Assembly: GCF_001984575.1 (NCBI RefSeq)
Contig: NZ_LZNS01000001.1
Span: 1,768,337 to 1,832,336, forward strand
Direction: 5' to 3'
Length of the DNA stretch: 64,000 nt
DNA from: Streptomyces sp. MP131-18
Lineage (GTDB): Bacteria; Actinomycetota; Actinomycetes; Streptomycetales; Streptomycetaceae
A model generated the notes under the pieces. The model searched no databases. It saw only the letters and a program-made list of their open reading frames with translations, and was not told the origin of the DNA. How positions within the stretch are numbered: the stretch's first letter is position 1; each line of letters begins with the position of its first letter. Position numbers and translations under genes: made by a program. Below are positions 37,600-46,738 of the stretch, one piece after another.

Positions 37600-38907
37600 A
37601 TGCGCATGACCCGACACGGCAGGCGGGCCGCCACCGCGGCCGCCGTTCTCACGCTGGCACTCGCCTGGACTTCGGCCCAGGCCACCGCCGCTCCCCCGGC
37701 GGCCGATTCGCCGTCCGCGACCGCGGTGCGGCAGTACGAGGTCGCCGGCGTCGCCACCGCCGCCGAGCGGACGGCACTCGCCCGAACCGGCACCGCCATC
37801 GACGAGATTCGCGCCGGCACCGTGCTGATCACGGCGGACGAGGCGCACGCGGCCCGGCTGACAGGGCTCGGCTACGACCTGACCGCGCTCACCGCATGGG
37901 AGGAACGCGGCGGACTCCGCGCCGCCGCGCCCTCCGACTACCACACCTACGACGACGTGATCGCCGCCGTGGCCGACGCCGAGGCGCAGTACCCCGGACT
38001 CGTCACCAGCCAGGTCATCGGCCAGTCGTACGAGGGCAGGGACATCGTCGCCGTCAAGATCAGCGACAACGCGGCCACCGACGAGGACGAGCCGGAGGTG
38101 CTGTTCACCCACAACCAGCACGCGCGCGAGCACCTCACCGTCGAGATGGCGCTCTACACCCTCGGCGAACTGACCTCCCGGTATGGCACGGACACCGAGA
38201 TCACCACCCTGCTCGACACCCGAGAGGTGTGGCTCGTGCCCACCGTGAACCCCGACGGGAAGATCTACGACCAGGAGTCCGGAACGTTCCGCAGCTGGCG
38301 CAAGAACCGGCAGCCCAACTCCGGCTCCGCCGCCCTCGGCACCGACCTCAACCGCAACTGGGCGCACGAGTGGGGCTGCTGCGGCGGCTCCTCCGGATCG
38401 CCCGGCAGCGACACCTACCGTGGCTCCGCACCCGAATCGGGGACGGAGGTCGGCGTGGTCGCCGACTTCGTGCGCGGCCGGGTCGTCGGTGGCGAGCAGC
38501 AGATCACCGCGCACATCGACTTCCACACCTACGGCGAACTGGTGCTGTGGCCCTACGGGTTCACCTACGCCGACACCGCCCCCGGCCTCACCGCCGACGA
38601 CGCGGCCGCGTTCGAGGCCCTGGGCACCGCGCTCGCCGACACCAACGGGTACACGCCACAGCAGTCCAGCGACCTCTACATCACCGACGGCTCCGTCAAC
38701 GACTGGATGTGGGCCGACCAGGGCATCTTCTCGTTCACCTTCGAGATGTACCCGTCATCGAGCTCCGGCGGCGGGTTCTACCCGCCGGGCGACGTGATCG
38801 ACCGGGAGACCAGCAGGAACCGGGAGGCCGTCCTGACGCTCCTCGACTACGCCGACTGCCCCTACCGCATCACCGGCAACGAGGCCGAGCACTGCGGCAC
38901 CGCCTGA
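37600..38907 (+). CDS. Secreted zinc carboxypeptidase (M14 family)
   Basis: 435 aa. Sec signal peptide ([25 protein letters not shown]) followed by a propeptide-like region (about 30-105) and the M14 catalytic domain. Zinc ligands: His and Glu of [14 protein letters not shown] (HxxE) and the His in [16 protein letters not shown]. Substrate-binding Asn-Arg in [18 protein letters not shown]; catalytic Glu in FTFEMYP. It should cleave C-terminal residues from extracellular peptides, like Streptomyces carboxypeptidase T/A-type enzymes. AGGAG precedes the ATG at 37600. Confidence 0.94.
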   Translation: MRMTRHGRRAATAAAVLTLALAWTSAQATAAPPAADSPSATAVRQYEVAGVATAAERTALARTGTAIDEIRAGTVLITADEAHAARLTGLGYDLTALTAWEERGGLRAAAPSDYHTYDDVIAAVADAEAQYPGLVTSQVIGQSYEGRDIVAVKISDNAATDEDEPEVLFTHNQHAREHLTVEMALYTLGELTSRYGTDTEITTLLDTREVWLVPTVNPDGKIYDQESGTFRSWRKNRQPNSGSAALGTDLNRNWAHEWGCCGGSSGSPGSDTYRGSAPESGTEVGVVADFVRGRVVGGEQQITAHIDFHTYGELVLWPYGFTYADTAPGLTADDAAAFEALGTALADTNGYTPQQSSDLYITDGSVNDWMWADQGIFSFTFEMYPSSSSGGGFYPPGDVIDRETSRNREAVLTLLDYADCPYRITGNEAEHCGTA

Positions 38908-38919
38908 GGCCGCGCCCGT

Positions 38920-38943
38920 GGGCCCGCACGCCGGTGCGGGCCC
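38920..38943. terminator. Bidirectional hairpin between carboxypeptidase and PucR genes
   Basis: GGGCCCGCAC and GTGCGGGCCC form a perfect 10-bp stem with a 4-base loop. It lies in the 42 bp between two convergent genes and can act on both strands. Confidence 0.7.
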
Positions 38944-38949
38944 GCGGCA

Positions 38950-40503
38950 TCAGGAGCCGAGCGGCGAACGGGCGGTCGCCTTCAACGCCAGCCACAGCTC
39001 CATCCGCACGTCGGGATCGTCCAGCGAACGGTCCAGGATCTCCTCCACCCGCCGCATCCGGTACCGCAGCGTGTGCCGGTGCACCCCGAGGTCGGCCGCC
39101 GCCGCGTCCCACTGGCCGTGCCGCGCCAGCCAGGCCCGCAGCGAGGCGACGAGATCGCCGCGGCCCCGTTCGTCGTGCTCGCGCAGGGCCCGCAGCATGC
39201 CGTCGGCGAACGCGCGCACCGCGTCGTCGGCGAGCAGCGGCAGCACCGACCCGGCGGCGACGTCGTCGTGCTCCACCAGCGTGCGCCCGCGGCGCCTGGC
39301 CACCAGCAGCGCCTCGCGCGCGTGCTGGTAGGCCGTGTCGGCCGTGGCCGTCCCCGTCGGCGCCGACATGCCCACGGCCAGTCCGGTGCGCGGCTCCTGG
39401 CCGGCCGCGTACTCCGCAGCGGCGGCCAGCGCCGCGCCGCCGTCCGCGGCGAGCAGCACGAGACCGTCGCCGTCCGCCGCCGCGAGCACCGACTCCCCCG
39501 CGCGGGCCGCGGCCGACTCCACCGCACTCCCCAGCTCCGTCAGCGCCTTCGGCTCCTCGCCCGCCCCGGCGACGAGCACCCGCAGCGGCGCGTCGAGCAG
39601 CGTTCCGTACAACTGTCCGGCCACCGCCCGCGCATGGTCGGGCTCACCGCTGAGCAGCATGCGCAGCACCGCCGAGCCAAGGCGCGCCTCGGCGGCCTGG
39701 TAGGCGCGCGAGCGCTCGGTCAGCAGCGTCAGCACGGCCACCGCGGACTGGAGCGCGTAGCGCTCCGCGGTGCCGAGCGGCGCGCCCGTGCCGATGGCGA
39801 GCACGGCGCGCGGCAGGTGCCCCGTGCCGACGGTCTGGAGCTCGACGCGGTCGTCGTCCGGCTCGTGGGCGCACACGGCGCTCGCGGGCGCGGAACGGGC
39901 ACCGAGGCGGCGGACCTCGGTGCCGAGCCTGGCGGCCCTGCGCGCCGCCCAGGAGGGGGCGACGGCGGTGGCGGTGCCGGACAGGTCGTACAGCGCTGCC
40001 CAGCCGCCGACCTGGGCGGCCAGCCGGTCCAGGAGCGCGTGGTGGCCGCCGTCGGACAGGGCGGCCCTGGTCAGCTCGCGCTGCGCCGCGAACCCGGCGG
40101 TGACGGTGCGGTACTGCTCGGTGGCGATGGCGGCGGACACGGCCTTGGCGATGGCGATGAACGGGGTGCGCCGCGGCACTTCGAGCAGCGGCAGCCCCGC
40201 CTCCCCGACGGCGGCGAGCAGCGCGGGCGGCACCTCGGGATGGTTGACCCCGACGCCGAAGCCGAGCCCGACCACCCCGGCTCCCGCCAGCCGCTCGACG
40301 TAGCCGCGCATCAGTGCCTCGTCCGCCACCGGCAGCTTCAGCCCCGTGGTCAGCAGCAGCTCACCGCCGTCCAGCCACGGGGTCGGATCGGTCAGCTCGC
40401 TGGCGTGGGCCCACCGCACCTCGGCGTCCAGCCGGTCCGCTCCCGCGCGTACGGCGAGCTTGAGCCCCGTGTGCTGGGTCAGTGCGGCAAGCGTCGGAAG
40501 CAT
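38950..40503 (-). CDS. PucR-family transcriptional regulator
   Basis: 517 aa. The N-terminal purine-catabolism-regulator-like domain is clear (LAALTQHTGLKLAVRAGADRLDAEVRWAHASELTDPTPWLDGGELLLTTG), followed by a GGDEF-like central region and the C-terminal PucR HTH (AAADLGVHRHTLRYRMRRVEEILDRSLDDPDVRMELWLALK). Such regulators in Streptomyces often sit near gabT or purine, amino-acid and aldehyde metabolism genes. Possible targets here are the aldehyde dehydrogenase (35.9 kb) and gabT (46.7 kb); this is inference only. Confidence 0.92.
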   Translation of the reverse strand: MLPTLAALTQHTGLKLAVRAGADRLDAEVRWAHASELTDPTPWLDGGELLLTTGLKLPVADEALMRGYVERLAGAGVVGLGFGVGVNHPEVPPALLAAVGEAGLPLLEVPRRTPFIAIAKAVSAAIATEQYRTVTAGFAAQRELTRAALSDGGHHALLDRLAAQVGGWAALYDLSGTATAVAPSWAARRAARLGTEVRRLGARSAPASAVCAHEPDDDRVELQTVGTGHLPRAVLAIGTGAPLGTAERYALQSAVAVLTLLTERSRAYQAAEARLGSAVLRMLLSGEPDHARAVAGQLYGTLLDAPLRVLVAGAGEEPKALTELGSAVESAAARAGESVLAAADGDGLVLLAADGGAALAAAAEYAAGQEPRTGLAVGMSAPTGTATADTAYQHAREALLVARRRGRTLVEHDDVAAGSVLPLLADDAVRAFADGMLRALREHDERGRGDLVASLRAWLARHGQWDAAAADLGVHRHTLRYRMRRVEEILDRSLDDPDVRMELWLALKATARSPLGS

Positions 40504-40615
40504 GGATCACCTTGGAGGTACCGATACGACACGGGTACTCACGGTACAGCGGCGGGGCGGGGCGCTCCGACGGCGACCGCGGCATATGCGGCGGGTATCG
40601 GCCATGCCCCGCACG

Positions 40616-42985
40616 TCAGCCGAGCCGCACCAGCACCGGCGGGCTCGGCTCCCCGGCGACGCTGGTCAGCGAGAGCACCGCGTGCCGCGGCGGCACCCGG
40701 TGGGCCAGCTCGGACGCGGACCACCGTTCCCGCTCCACGCGGCGCACGGTGACGGACTCGGTCGTGGTGTCGCGCCCCGTGAACAGCTTCCGCACCCCGC
40801 GCACCGTGCGCCTGACGATGCCGCCGGCGCGGTCGGGGGTGCGGGTGACGTCCTGGTCCTCCCGCCACTCCGTGCCCCAGGCACGGGCGAAGTGCTCCGC
40901 GTCCCACGTGGTGATCCCGGAGAACGCCATCCGGCAGCCGACCGCGCCCAGCAGCCCGGTCCGCAGCTCGGGGGCCACGTCGTCCAGGGTGCGCAGGGTC
41001 AGCACGGCCCCGGCGTTGGCCGGCCGCAGCTGCGTCAGACCCCGCACGGTCCCCGGGGTGATGGCGGCCGTCGCGTCGTCCAGCACCAGGCAGGCGAACA
41101 GGGTCCGGTCGGGCCGCGTGGTGACCGCCGCCGTGAACTGGGCGAGCAGCAGCCGCGTGATGATCCGCCCGGCCTCGGCGTGCCCGGTCGCGGGCAGGTC
41201 GATCCGCACCCGCAGCGGGTGCACGAGGGAGCCGAGGGAGAACGGGCGGGTGGTGCGGTCCCGGTCGCCGAGGGAGAACCCGGCCCGGTCCAGCAGGGCG
41301 AGCCGGTCGGCCAGGTGCGGGCCGAGGTCGTCGGGCCGCTGCGCCTGCCGGGCCCGGGCGTCCAGCTCCCGCTGCTGGTCCTGGGCCCCGGCCAGCGCGA
41401 GGTCGTCGCGGAGCGTTGCCAGCAGCGCGGGCGCGCCGTCGAGCATGGCGCGCAGCTCGGGCACGCCGGGCAGCTGGCCGTAGGCGGCCTGGTAGGGGCC
41501 GATGAGCTGGACCAGAACGGCCGCCGCCTCCCTGGGGTCGACGCGGGAGCCGCCCACCAGCGCCTCGGCGACCAGGCTCGCGGCCTCGTCGGTGTCGGTG
41601 GCCCCGCCGTACAGGTCGAGCCGGTGGGTACCGGCGGGGTCGCCGACGCGGACGACGATGTCGAAGGCGTGGTCGGGCCCGAGGGCGGCGCTGGCCGTGC
41701 CGACGGCGACGACGGCCGCCTGCCCGGTGAGGGCGTGCAGGCACAGCGCCTCGGTGACCGGCCGCACGACGCGGCCGGTCTTGCCGGAACCGGGCGGGCC
41801 GACGGCGAGCAGCGAGGTGCCGAGCACGGCGGGGTCGAGGGCGACGTCCTCGCCGCGGTAGTGGTACGGGTTGCGGTCCTCGTCGAGGGCGAGACCGATG
41901 CGGACCTGGCGGGTCAGCAGATCGTGCCGGGCGGCCCTGACCGGCAGGTCGCGCTCCCCCGAGGGGTGGACGAACGCGGCGGCGCCGTGGACGCGGGCGG
42001 CGTCGGAGAACGCGGGCAGCTCGGTCGGCCTGGCGCGCACCGCACTCCAGGCGTGGGCGATCCGGGCGTAGTCCAGGTCGCTCATGGCGCCGATGCGGAC
42101 CTCGTCGGCGAGCCGCTCGGCCGCGGCCTCCGCGCCCGCGGCGCGCAGCTCGGTGAAGTCGCTGAGCCGGGCCAGCTCGGCGCGCTCCGCGGGCGTCGCG
42201 GCGGCGGAGCCGCGGCGCAGCGCGAGCGGGTAGCGGCGCCGGACGGCGCGCCAGTCCCCGAGGGCGGCGAAGACCGCCAGCACGAGCACCGTCCACAGCA
42301 CGTAGTAGACGTTGTAGCTGACGGTGTACTGCGTGGTGTCGCCGTCCTCCCACCACACGTCGGGCACGAGCGCGTACAGCGGCTCCAGCCAGAAGTCCCA
42401 GACGCCGCGGAAGCACAGCCGCCACACCGCCCAGGCGGCGACGAGCGCGGCGGTCGCCCGCAGGACGGTGCGGCGGCCGAGAGGCGCGATGTCGGGGCGG
42501 CCGCACAGCAGCCGCAGCACGGTGGGCCGCCAGCGGCGCCACAGCGCCGGGCCGTTCCCCGCCCGGCCGAAGGCGTACACCAGGAAGCAGGCGAACAGCA
42601 GTTGGTACAGGTAGATGACGGTGATCCACGCGGTGCCCTTGTGCCAGGAGTTCACGCCCGTCCAGTCCAGCGGCCAGTCGACGAAGCGGAGGTACCCGTT
42701 GCCGTAGAAGGACCACACGAGCCAGCCGGTGAGCGCCGCGAGGAGCGCGGTGCCGTGCAGCTCCCGGTCGCCCAGCCGGTCCGGGTCCTCCGGCGGCTTC
42801 GGCACGTGCCCGTGGCGCCAGACGCCCGGCCGGGCCGACGGCCGCGGCGCGTGCAGCCAGCGGACCAGCGGCGGCCCCTCGGCCTCGGGCGGGTGCCGGG
42901 GTACCGGCGGCGCGCCCTTGGCCAGCGGCACGGCCTGGGCGCCGTCACCGCTCTCCCGCGCGTCCCGCGCGCCGTTGGTACTCAT
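40616..42985 (-). CDS. Membrane-anchored P-loop ATPase resembling conjugal coupling (TraD/VirD4-like) proteins
   Basis: 789 aa. A Pro-rich basic N-terminus is followed by about four TM segments (LLAALTGWLVWSFYG; ITVIYLYQLLFACFLVYAFG; ATAALVAAWAVWRLCF; YYVLWTVLVLAVFAALG). The cytoplasmic part has Walker A LLAVGPPGSGKTGRVVRPV (Lys near residue 403) and a Walker B-like FACLVLDDATAAI. The arrangement resembles type IV coupling proteins and actinobacterial ATP/GTP-binding proteins. No relaxase or other transfer gene is nearby, so it is unlikely to be part of a mobile element. ATG 42985 has a G-rich RBS; a longer frame to 43087 is not favoured. Function unknown. Confidence 0.7.
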   Translation of the reverse strand: MSTNGARDARESGDGAQAVPLAKGAPPVPRHPPEAEGPPLVRWLHAPRPSARPGVWRHGHVPKPPEDPDRLGDRELHGTALLAALTGWLVWSFYGNGYLRFVDWPLDWTGVNSWHKGTAWITVIYLYQLLFACFLVYAFGRAGNGPALWRRWRPTVLRLLCGRPDIAPLGRRTVLRATAALVAAWAVWRLCFRGVWDFWLEPLYALVPDVWWEDGDTTQYTVSYNVYYVLWTVLVLAVFAALGDWRAVRRRYPLALRRGSAAATPAERAELARLSDFTELRAAGAEAAAERLADEVRIGAMSDLDYARIAHAWSAVRARPTELPAFSDAARVHGAAAFVHPSGERDLPVRAARHDLLTRQVRIGLALDEDRNPYHYRGEDVALDPAVLGTSLLAVGPPGSGKTGRVVRPVTEALCLHALTGQAAVVAVGTASAALGPDHAFDIVVRVGDPAGTHRLDLYGGATDTDEAASLVAEALVGGSRVDPREAAAVLVQLIGPYQAAYGQLPGVPELRAMLDGAPALLATLRDDLALAGAQDQQRELDARARQAQRPDDLGPHLADRLALLDRAGFSLGDRDRTTRPFSLGSLVHPLRVRIDLPATGHAEAGRIITRLLLAQFTAAVTTRPDRTLFACLVLDDATAAITPGTVRGLTQLRPANAGAVLTLRTLDDVAPELRTGLLGAVGCRMAFSGITTWDAEHFARAWGTEWREDQDVTRTPDRAGGIVRRTVRGVRKLFTGRDTTTESVTVRRVERERWSASELAHRVPPRHAVLSLTSVAGEPSPPVLVRLG

Positions 42986-43166
42986 TCGCTGCCAAGCCCC
43001 CTGATCAGGCGATCGGCTGACTATGCGTCGCCGTTCAAATCTAGTGCAGCACGGCCCGTCGAATATGCGCCGGGCCAACCTGTGCATACCCGTTCCCCTG
43101 GGACATCTGGTGCGCTACGTTGCGGCTCCACCGCTGGCTCGAAGAGGAATCCGGGCGGAAACCGTC

Positions 43167-44504
43167 ATGACACGCACCATTTCCCTGCGGGACGTCACCA
43201 AGGTCTATCCGCGCGACGTCGTCGCCGTCGACCGGCTGTCCCTCGACGTCGAGCCCGGGGAGTTCGTCGTCCTGCTCGGTCCCTCCGGGTGCGGCAAGTC
43301 GACGGTGCTGCGCATGATCGCGGGCCTGGAAGACATCACCTCCGGGGAACTTCTGCTCGACGGAAACTACGCCAACCACCTGCCCCCCGGCCAGCGTCAG
43401 CTCGCCATGGTCTTCCAGCACTACGCGCTCTACCCCAACATGACGGGCCGCCAGAACATCTCCTTCCCGCTGCGGATCGAGGCTCCGCACGCGGACGAAC
43501 GGACCCGGGTGACCGAGGCGGCGCGGCTGCTCGGCATCGAGGACCTGCTCGACCGCTATCCGCGCCAGCTCTCCGGCGGGGAACAGCAGCGGGTCGCGAT
43601 GGGGCGCGCGATCGTGCGCAGACCCTCGGCGTTCCTGCTGGACGAGCCGCTGTCCAATCTGGACGCGAAGCTCCGCAACCGGCTGCGCGCCGAGATCGCC
43701 ACGCTCACCAGGCACCTGGGCGTGACGACGGTCTACGTGACGCACGACCAGTCCGAGGCGATGTCGCTCGGCGACCGGGTCGCGGTGATGCGGGACGGGG
43801 TGATCCAGCAGGTCGGCACCGCGCGGGACGTCTACCGGCTGCCGGAGAACGTGTTCGTGGCGGCGTTCGTCGGCACCCCGCGGATCAACCTGCTGCGCGC
43901 CACCGTGCACGCGCCGCTGGACTCGCGCATGAGCATCGACTTCGGCACCCAGCGGATGCTGCTGCCGCACCCGCTCAGCCCCGACCACCAGATGCTGCGC
44001 GTGCAGATGGGCCGGGAGATCACCGTGGGGCTGCGCTCCGAGGCCGCGCGGATCGCCTCCCCCGAGGAGATGCGGCCCACCGAGGCGCTGCTGAACGGGG
44101 TGGTGCAGCACGTGGAGTACCAGGGCCACGAGTCGCTTGTGCACGTCAGCACGGGGGCACGGCCCGCGGACGTGGACGGGCTCGAGGCGCCGCGGCCGAC
44201 CGGGCCGCGCAGGTCGCGCGGCAGGCGCCAGGGCCGGGGCCGGCTGGGCCGGCTGCTCGGCCGGGTGGGCCAGGGCACGCTGAACGGGGGGCGGGCACCG
44301 GTGACGACGCTCGAACGCCCCCCGCCGCCCACCCCGGCGGGGCGGGCCAGCGACGGCCTGGTGGTGCGCGCAGGCACCGACGTGCAGGTGCGGGTCGGCG
44401 AGCGGGTGCCGCTGCTGCTCGACCTGGATCAGCTGTACGTGTTCGACAGCGAGGGCCGCAGGATCTGCCCCGCCCCGGCCCGGCGGCCCCGGTCGGCCGC
44501 CTGA
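43167..44504 (+). CDS. ABC transporter ATP-binding protein (MsiK/UgpC-like, CUT1)
   Basis: 445 aa. Energises sugar importers of the CUT1 class. Walker A GPSGCGKST (38-46), Q-loop VFQHYALYPNMT, signature LSGGEQQRVAMGRAIVRRP, Walker B FLLDEPLSNLDAKLR, H-loop VYVTHDQSEAMSLGDR. The C-terminal TOBE regulatory domain is interrupted at about residues 330-395 by a basic Arg/Gly/Pro-rich insert (GPRRSRGRRQGRGRLGRLLG), so the protein is longer than the usual 370-380 residues. Streptomycetes use shared ATPases such as MsiK for several importers; this one could serve the orphan importer at 29-33 kb. It stands alone. Confidence 0.9.
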   Translation: MTRTISLRDVTKVYPRDVVAVDRLSLDVEPGEFVVLLGPSGCGKSTVLRMIAGLEDITSGELLLDGNYANHLPPGQRQLAMVFQHYALYPNMTGRQNISFPLRIEAPHADERTRVTEAARLLGIEDLLDRYPRQLSGGEQQRVAMGRAIVRRPSAFLLDEPLSNLDAKLRNRLRAEIATLTRHLGVTTVYVTHDQSEAMSLGDRVAVMRDGVIQQVGTARDVYRLPENVFVAAFVGTPRINLLRATVHAPLDSRMSIDFGTQRMLLPHPLSPDHQMLRVQMGREITVGLRSEAARIASPEEMRPTEALLNGVVQHVEYQGHESLVHVSTGARPADVDGLEAPRPTGPRRSRGRRQGRGRLGRLLGRVGQGTLNGGRAPVTTLERPPPPTPAGRASDGLVVRAGTDVQVRVGERVPLLLDLDQLYVFDSEGRRICPAPARRPRSAA

Positions 44505-44531
44505 CGGGAGTGGGCCGGGGCGGCGGGCCGC

Positions 44532-45239
44532 TCAGGGCCAGGGGCCGAGCGCCGGCAGCGGGCCCCGGTCGGCGGCCGGCACGGACCTGCCCTCGCGGCC
44601 CGCGAACCACGCGGTGAGATCGGTCAGCCGCCCGCGGACGGTCAGCGGGCGGCCGGCGCCGTGGGTGACCCGTTCCGTCCCGTCGTCCGCCGCCAGCGTC
44701 AGCCGGGTGCCCGGCGGGGTGCGCGGGGCGAGGAAGTCCAGCACGTGCAGGCAGAACTCCCGGGAGAAGCCGGCCGGTTCGAAGCCGAGCAGCGCGTCGG
44801 CGGTGTGGATCTCGGCCTCGCGCCACCAGGCGGCGAGCGCGGCCCGCAGCTCGGCGTCGCGGTAGCGGACCGGCCGTGACCAGTCGGCGGGGCCTGGCGC
44901 GCGCCAGGCCGCCGCCGCCCGGTCCAGGGCGGCGGCGACGTCCTGGCGCAGCGCGTCGGCGCCGCGCCGCGCGCCGGCCTCGATGGCGGCGTCCCTGGCC
45001 GGGCGGCCGCCGTCGTACACCTCCACGGTGGTGCCGCGCAGGGCGTGTTCCGCCTGGCGGGCGAGGGCGGTGCCGACGCCTTCGAGGTGGGACAGGACGT
45101 GGGCGCGGCTCCAGCCGGGCAGCGCGCTCGGGGCGCGGACGGCCGCGTCGGTCAGCCCGGGCAGCAGGGCGCGCAGCCGCCGCTGCGCCGCCAGGACCGC
45201 GGCCCGCAGCCGTTCCTCCGGCACCGCGGGCGCGGTCAC
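44532..45239 (-). CDS. Maleylpyruvate isomerase/mycothiol-dependent-enzyme family protein (TIGR03083 type)
   Basis: 235 aa from GTG 45239, which overlaps the pdxH stop codon (GTGA). The DinB-like helical fold is indicated by LPGWSRAHVLSHLEGVGTALARQAEHAL and WWREAEIHTADALLGF, which carry the conserved metal-binding His and Glu residues of the mycothiol-dependent maleylpyruvate isomerase family. A C-terminal domain (LTLAADDGTERVTHGAGRPLTVRGRLTDLTAWFAGR) is typical of actinobacterial members. The substrate is unknown. Confidence 0.82.
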   Translation of the reverse strand: MTAPAVPEERLRAAVLAAQRRLRALLPGLTDAAVRAPSALPGWSRAHVLSHLEGVGTALARQAEHALRGTTVEVYDGGRPARDAAIEAGARRGADALRQDVAAALDRAAAAWRAPGPADWSRPVRYRDAELRAALAAWWREAEIHTADALLGFEPAGFSREFCLHVLDFLAPRTPPGTRLTLAADDGTERVTHGAGRPLTVRGRLTDLTAWFAGREGRSVPAADRGPLPALGPWP

Positions 45240-45901
45240 GGCCACAGCAGCTCCCTGGCCCAGCCGCCGTCCACCGCGCGCCGGTAGCGCAGCCGCGTGT
45301 GGTTGCGGTCGCGGTCGCCCTGCCAGAACTCGGCCTCCTGCGCGCGCACCGTGTAGAGCGTCCACTCCGGCGGCACGAGGTCCGGCTCGCGCGCGAGGCG
45401 CGCGCGGGCGCCGGCGAGGGCGGCGTCCCGGGTGGCGAGGTCGGAGAGCGGGGTGCTCTGGCGGCCGAGCAGCGCCTCGGCCCTGGCGCCTTCGCCGCGG
45501 GCGAGGAAGTCGGCCGCGCTGTGCGCCGCGCCCGCCGGCTCCACTGGTCCGCGCACGCGGATCTGGCGGGCCAGCGGCTGCCAGTAGAACGTGAGCGCCG
45601 CGTACGGGCGCTCGGCGAGGTCGTGGCCCTTGCCGCTGGCGCCGTGGGCGGCGAACTGCCAGCCGCCGTCCGGACCTGGCTCGACGTTCTTCAGGATCAG
45701 CACGCGGGCCGAGGGGCGGCCCGCCGCGTCGGCGGTGGAGACGGTCATCGCGTGCGGCTCGGGGACGCCCGCCTCGACGGCGCCGAGCAGCCACCGCGTG
45801 AACAGCTCGGCCGGGTCGTCCGGGGCCACCGCCGGGTCGAAGTCCGGCAGTTCGCCGGCGAACACGTCGAGTTCGCGCAGCATCGTCCGCAGTCCGGTCA
45901 T
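45236..45901 (-). CDS. pdxH: Pyridoxamine/pyridoxine 5'-phosphate oxidase family protein (PdxH-like)
   Basis: 221 aa. FMN enzyme that would oxidise PNP or PMP to pyridoxal 5'-phosphate. Motifs: PHAMTVSTADAAGRPSARVLILKNVEPG (FMN-binding), YAALTFYWQPLARQIRVRGPVEPA, and the C-terminal dimerisation region EFWQGDRDRNHTRLRYRRAVDGGWARELLWP, with WQG and the RxxR substrate residues, all as in PdxH. Some actinobacterial members act on other substrates, so the symbol is probable rather than certain. Start ATG at 45901; a longer frame would run into the palindromic promoter region shared with the divergent CGNR gene. Confidence 0.85.
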   Translation of the reverse strand: MTGLRTMLRELDVFAGELPDFDPAVAPDDPAELFTRWLLGAVEAGVPEPHAMTVSTADAAGRPSARVLILKNVEPGPDGGWQFAAHGASGKGHDLAERPYAALTFYWQPLARQIRVRGPVEPAGAAHSAADFLARGEGARAEALLGRQSTPLSDLATRDAALAGARARLAREPDLVPPEWTLYTVRAQEAEFWQGDRDRNHTRLRYRRAVDGGWARELLWP

Positions 45902-45932
45902 CCTCAGCCTCCCGTGACTAATGGTTGCGTCG

Positions 45933-45950
45933 GAGGCTAACATTAGCCTC
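45933..45950. promoter_or_regulatory. 18-bp near-perfect palindrome between pdxH and the CGNR gene
   Basis: GAGGCTAA-CA-TTAGCCTC: two perfect 8-bp arms with a 2-bp centre, ending at the base before the CGNR start codon (45951). It covers the region where the CGNR ribosome-binding site (GGAGG) lies and is 32 bp upstream of pdxH. A good candidate operator for autoregulation by the CGNR protein and control of pdxH. Binding is inferred. Confidence 0.6.
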
Positions 45951-46607
45951 ATGTCCGTAACCACGCCGGGACCCGACGGGCCGGGCAGCCGGCTCTCCCT
46001 CGCACTCGCCGTCACCATCAGGCACGACGGGCACGGCGGTGTCGCCGACGACCTGCTCACTCCCGAGGGCCTGACCGCCTGGGTCCGCGCACAGGCCGCG
46101 CCGCCGCACGACGCCCCGGACGCCGCCGCGTTCACCGCCGATGCGTTCACCGCCGACGCCCGCGCCCTCGACGCGGTCCGCGACCTGCGGGCCGCCGTCC
46201 GCACGCTGTTCGCGCGGACCGTGCGGCCCGGCCCGCCGAGCCGGGCGGACGCCCACCGGCTGCTGCCCGAGCCGGTGGCCGTGGCCCGCCTCAACGCGGC
46301 GGCGGCCCTCGCCCCGGCCGCACCGGCGCTGCACTGGCCGCCGGAGGCCGGGGCCCCGGTGCTGCGCAGCGCGGTTCCCGCGGACCTCGATCCGGCGGAC
46401 CGCCTCGTGGCGGCCCTGGCCCGGGAGGCCATCGCCTTCCTCACCGGACCTGAACGCGCCCTGCTGCGCGCCTGCCAGGGGCCGCGCTGCGTGCGGTACT
46501 TCATCAAGGACCACCCACGCCAGGAGTGGTGCAAGCCGTCCTGCGGCAACCGGGCGCGCGTCGCCCGGCACCACCGCCGCCACCGGACGGAGCCCGCCGC
46601 GGAGTGA
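45951..46607 (+). CDS. CGNR zinc-finger transcriptional regulator
   Basis: 218 aa. The N-terminal ABATE-like domain (about 1-160) includes ALDAVRDLRAAVRTLFARTV. The C-terminal CGNR zinc finger reads LRACQGPRCVRYFIKDHPRQ followed by EWCKPSCGNRARVARHHRRH: two CxxxxC/CxxxC pairs bind zinc, and the CGNR box plus basic residues bind DNA. Such proteins are stand-alone regulators in actinobacteria. The start at 45951 lies right after the palindrome; a longer frame from 45921 would span it and is less likely. It is divergent from pdxH. Confidence 0.88.
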   Translation: MSVTTPGPDGPGSRLSLALAVTIRHDGHGGVADDLLTPEGLTAWVRAQAAPPHDAPDAAAFTADAFTADARALDAVRDLRAAVRTLFARTVRPGPPSRADAHRLLPEPVAVARLNAAAALAPAAPALHWPPEAGAPVLRSAVPADLDPADRLVAALAREAIAFLTGPERALLRACQGPRCVRYFIKDHPRQEWCKPSCGNRARVARHHRRHRTEPAAE

Positions 46608-46738
46608 GCACGGGCACGACAGTGTGGCCAACACTGACGGCCGACCACTCCGCCGCGGCGCATGCCCGCCTGCCGCCACCGGCCCTAGCCTGCGGGGGAG
46701 TGACGCAATCCAGCCCCTTCGCGACGAGGAGTGCACTC

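Noticed and set aside
40616..42985. Integrative conjugative element suggested by the coupling-type ATPase
   Set aside because: No integrase, relaxase, replication gene, tRNA or direct repeats found on either side.
40346..44617. 1423-codon plus-strand frame
   Set aside because: Runs antisense to the coupling-type ATPase and then out of frame through the ABC ATPase gene; no protein family.
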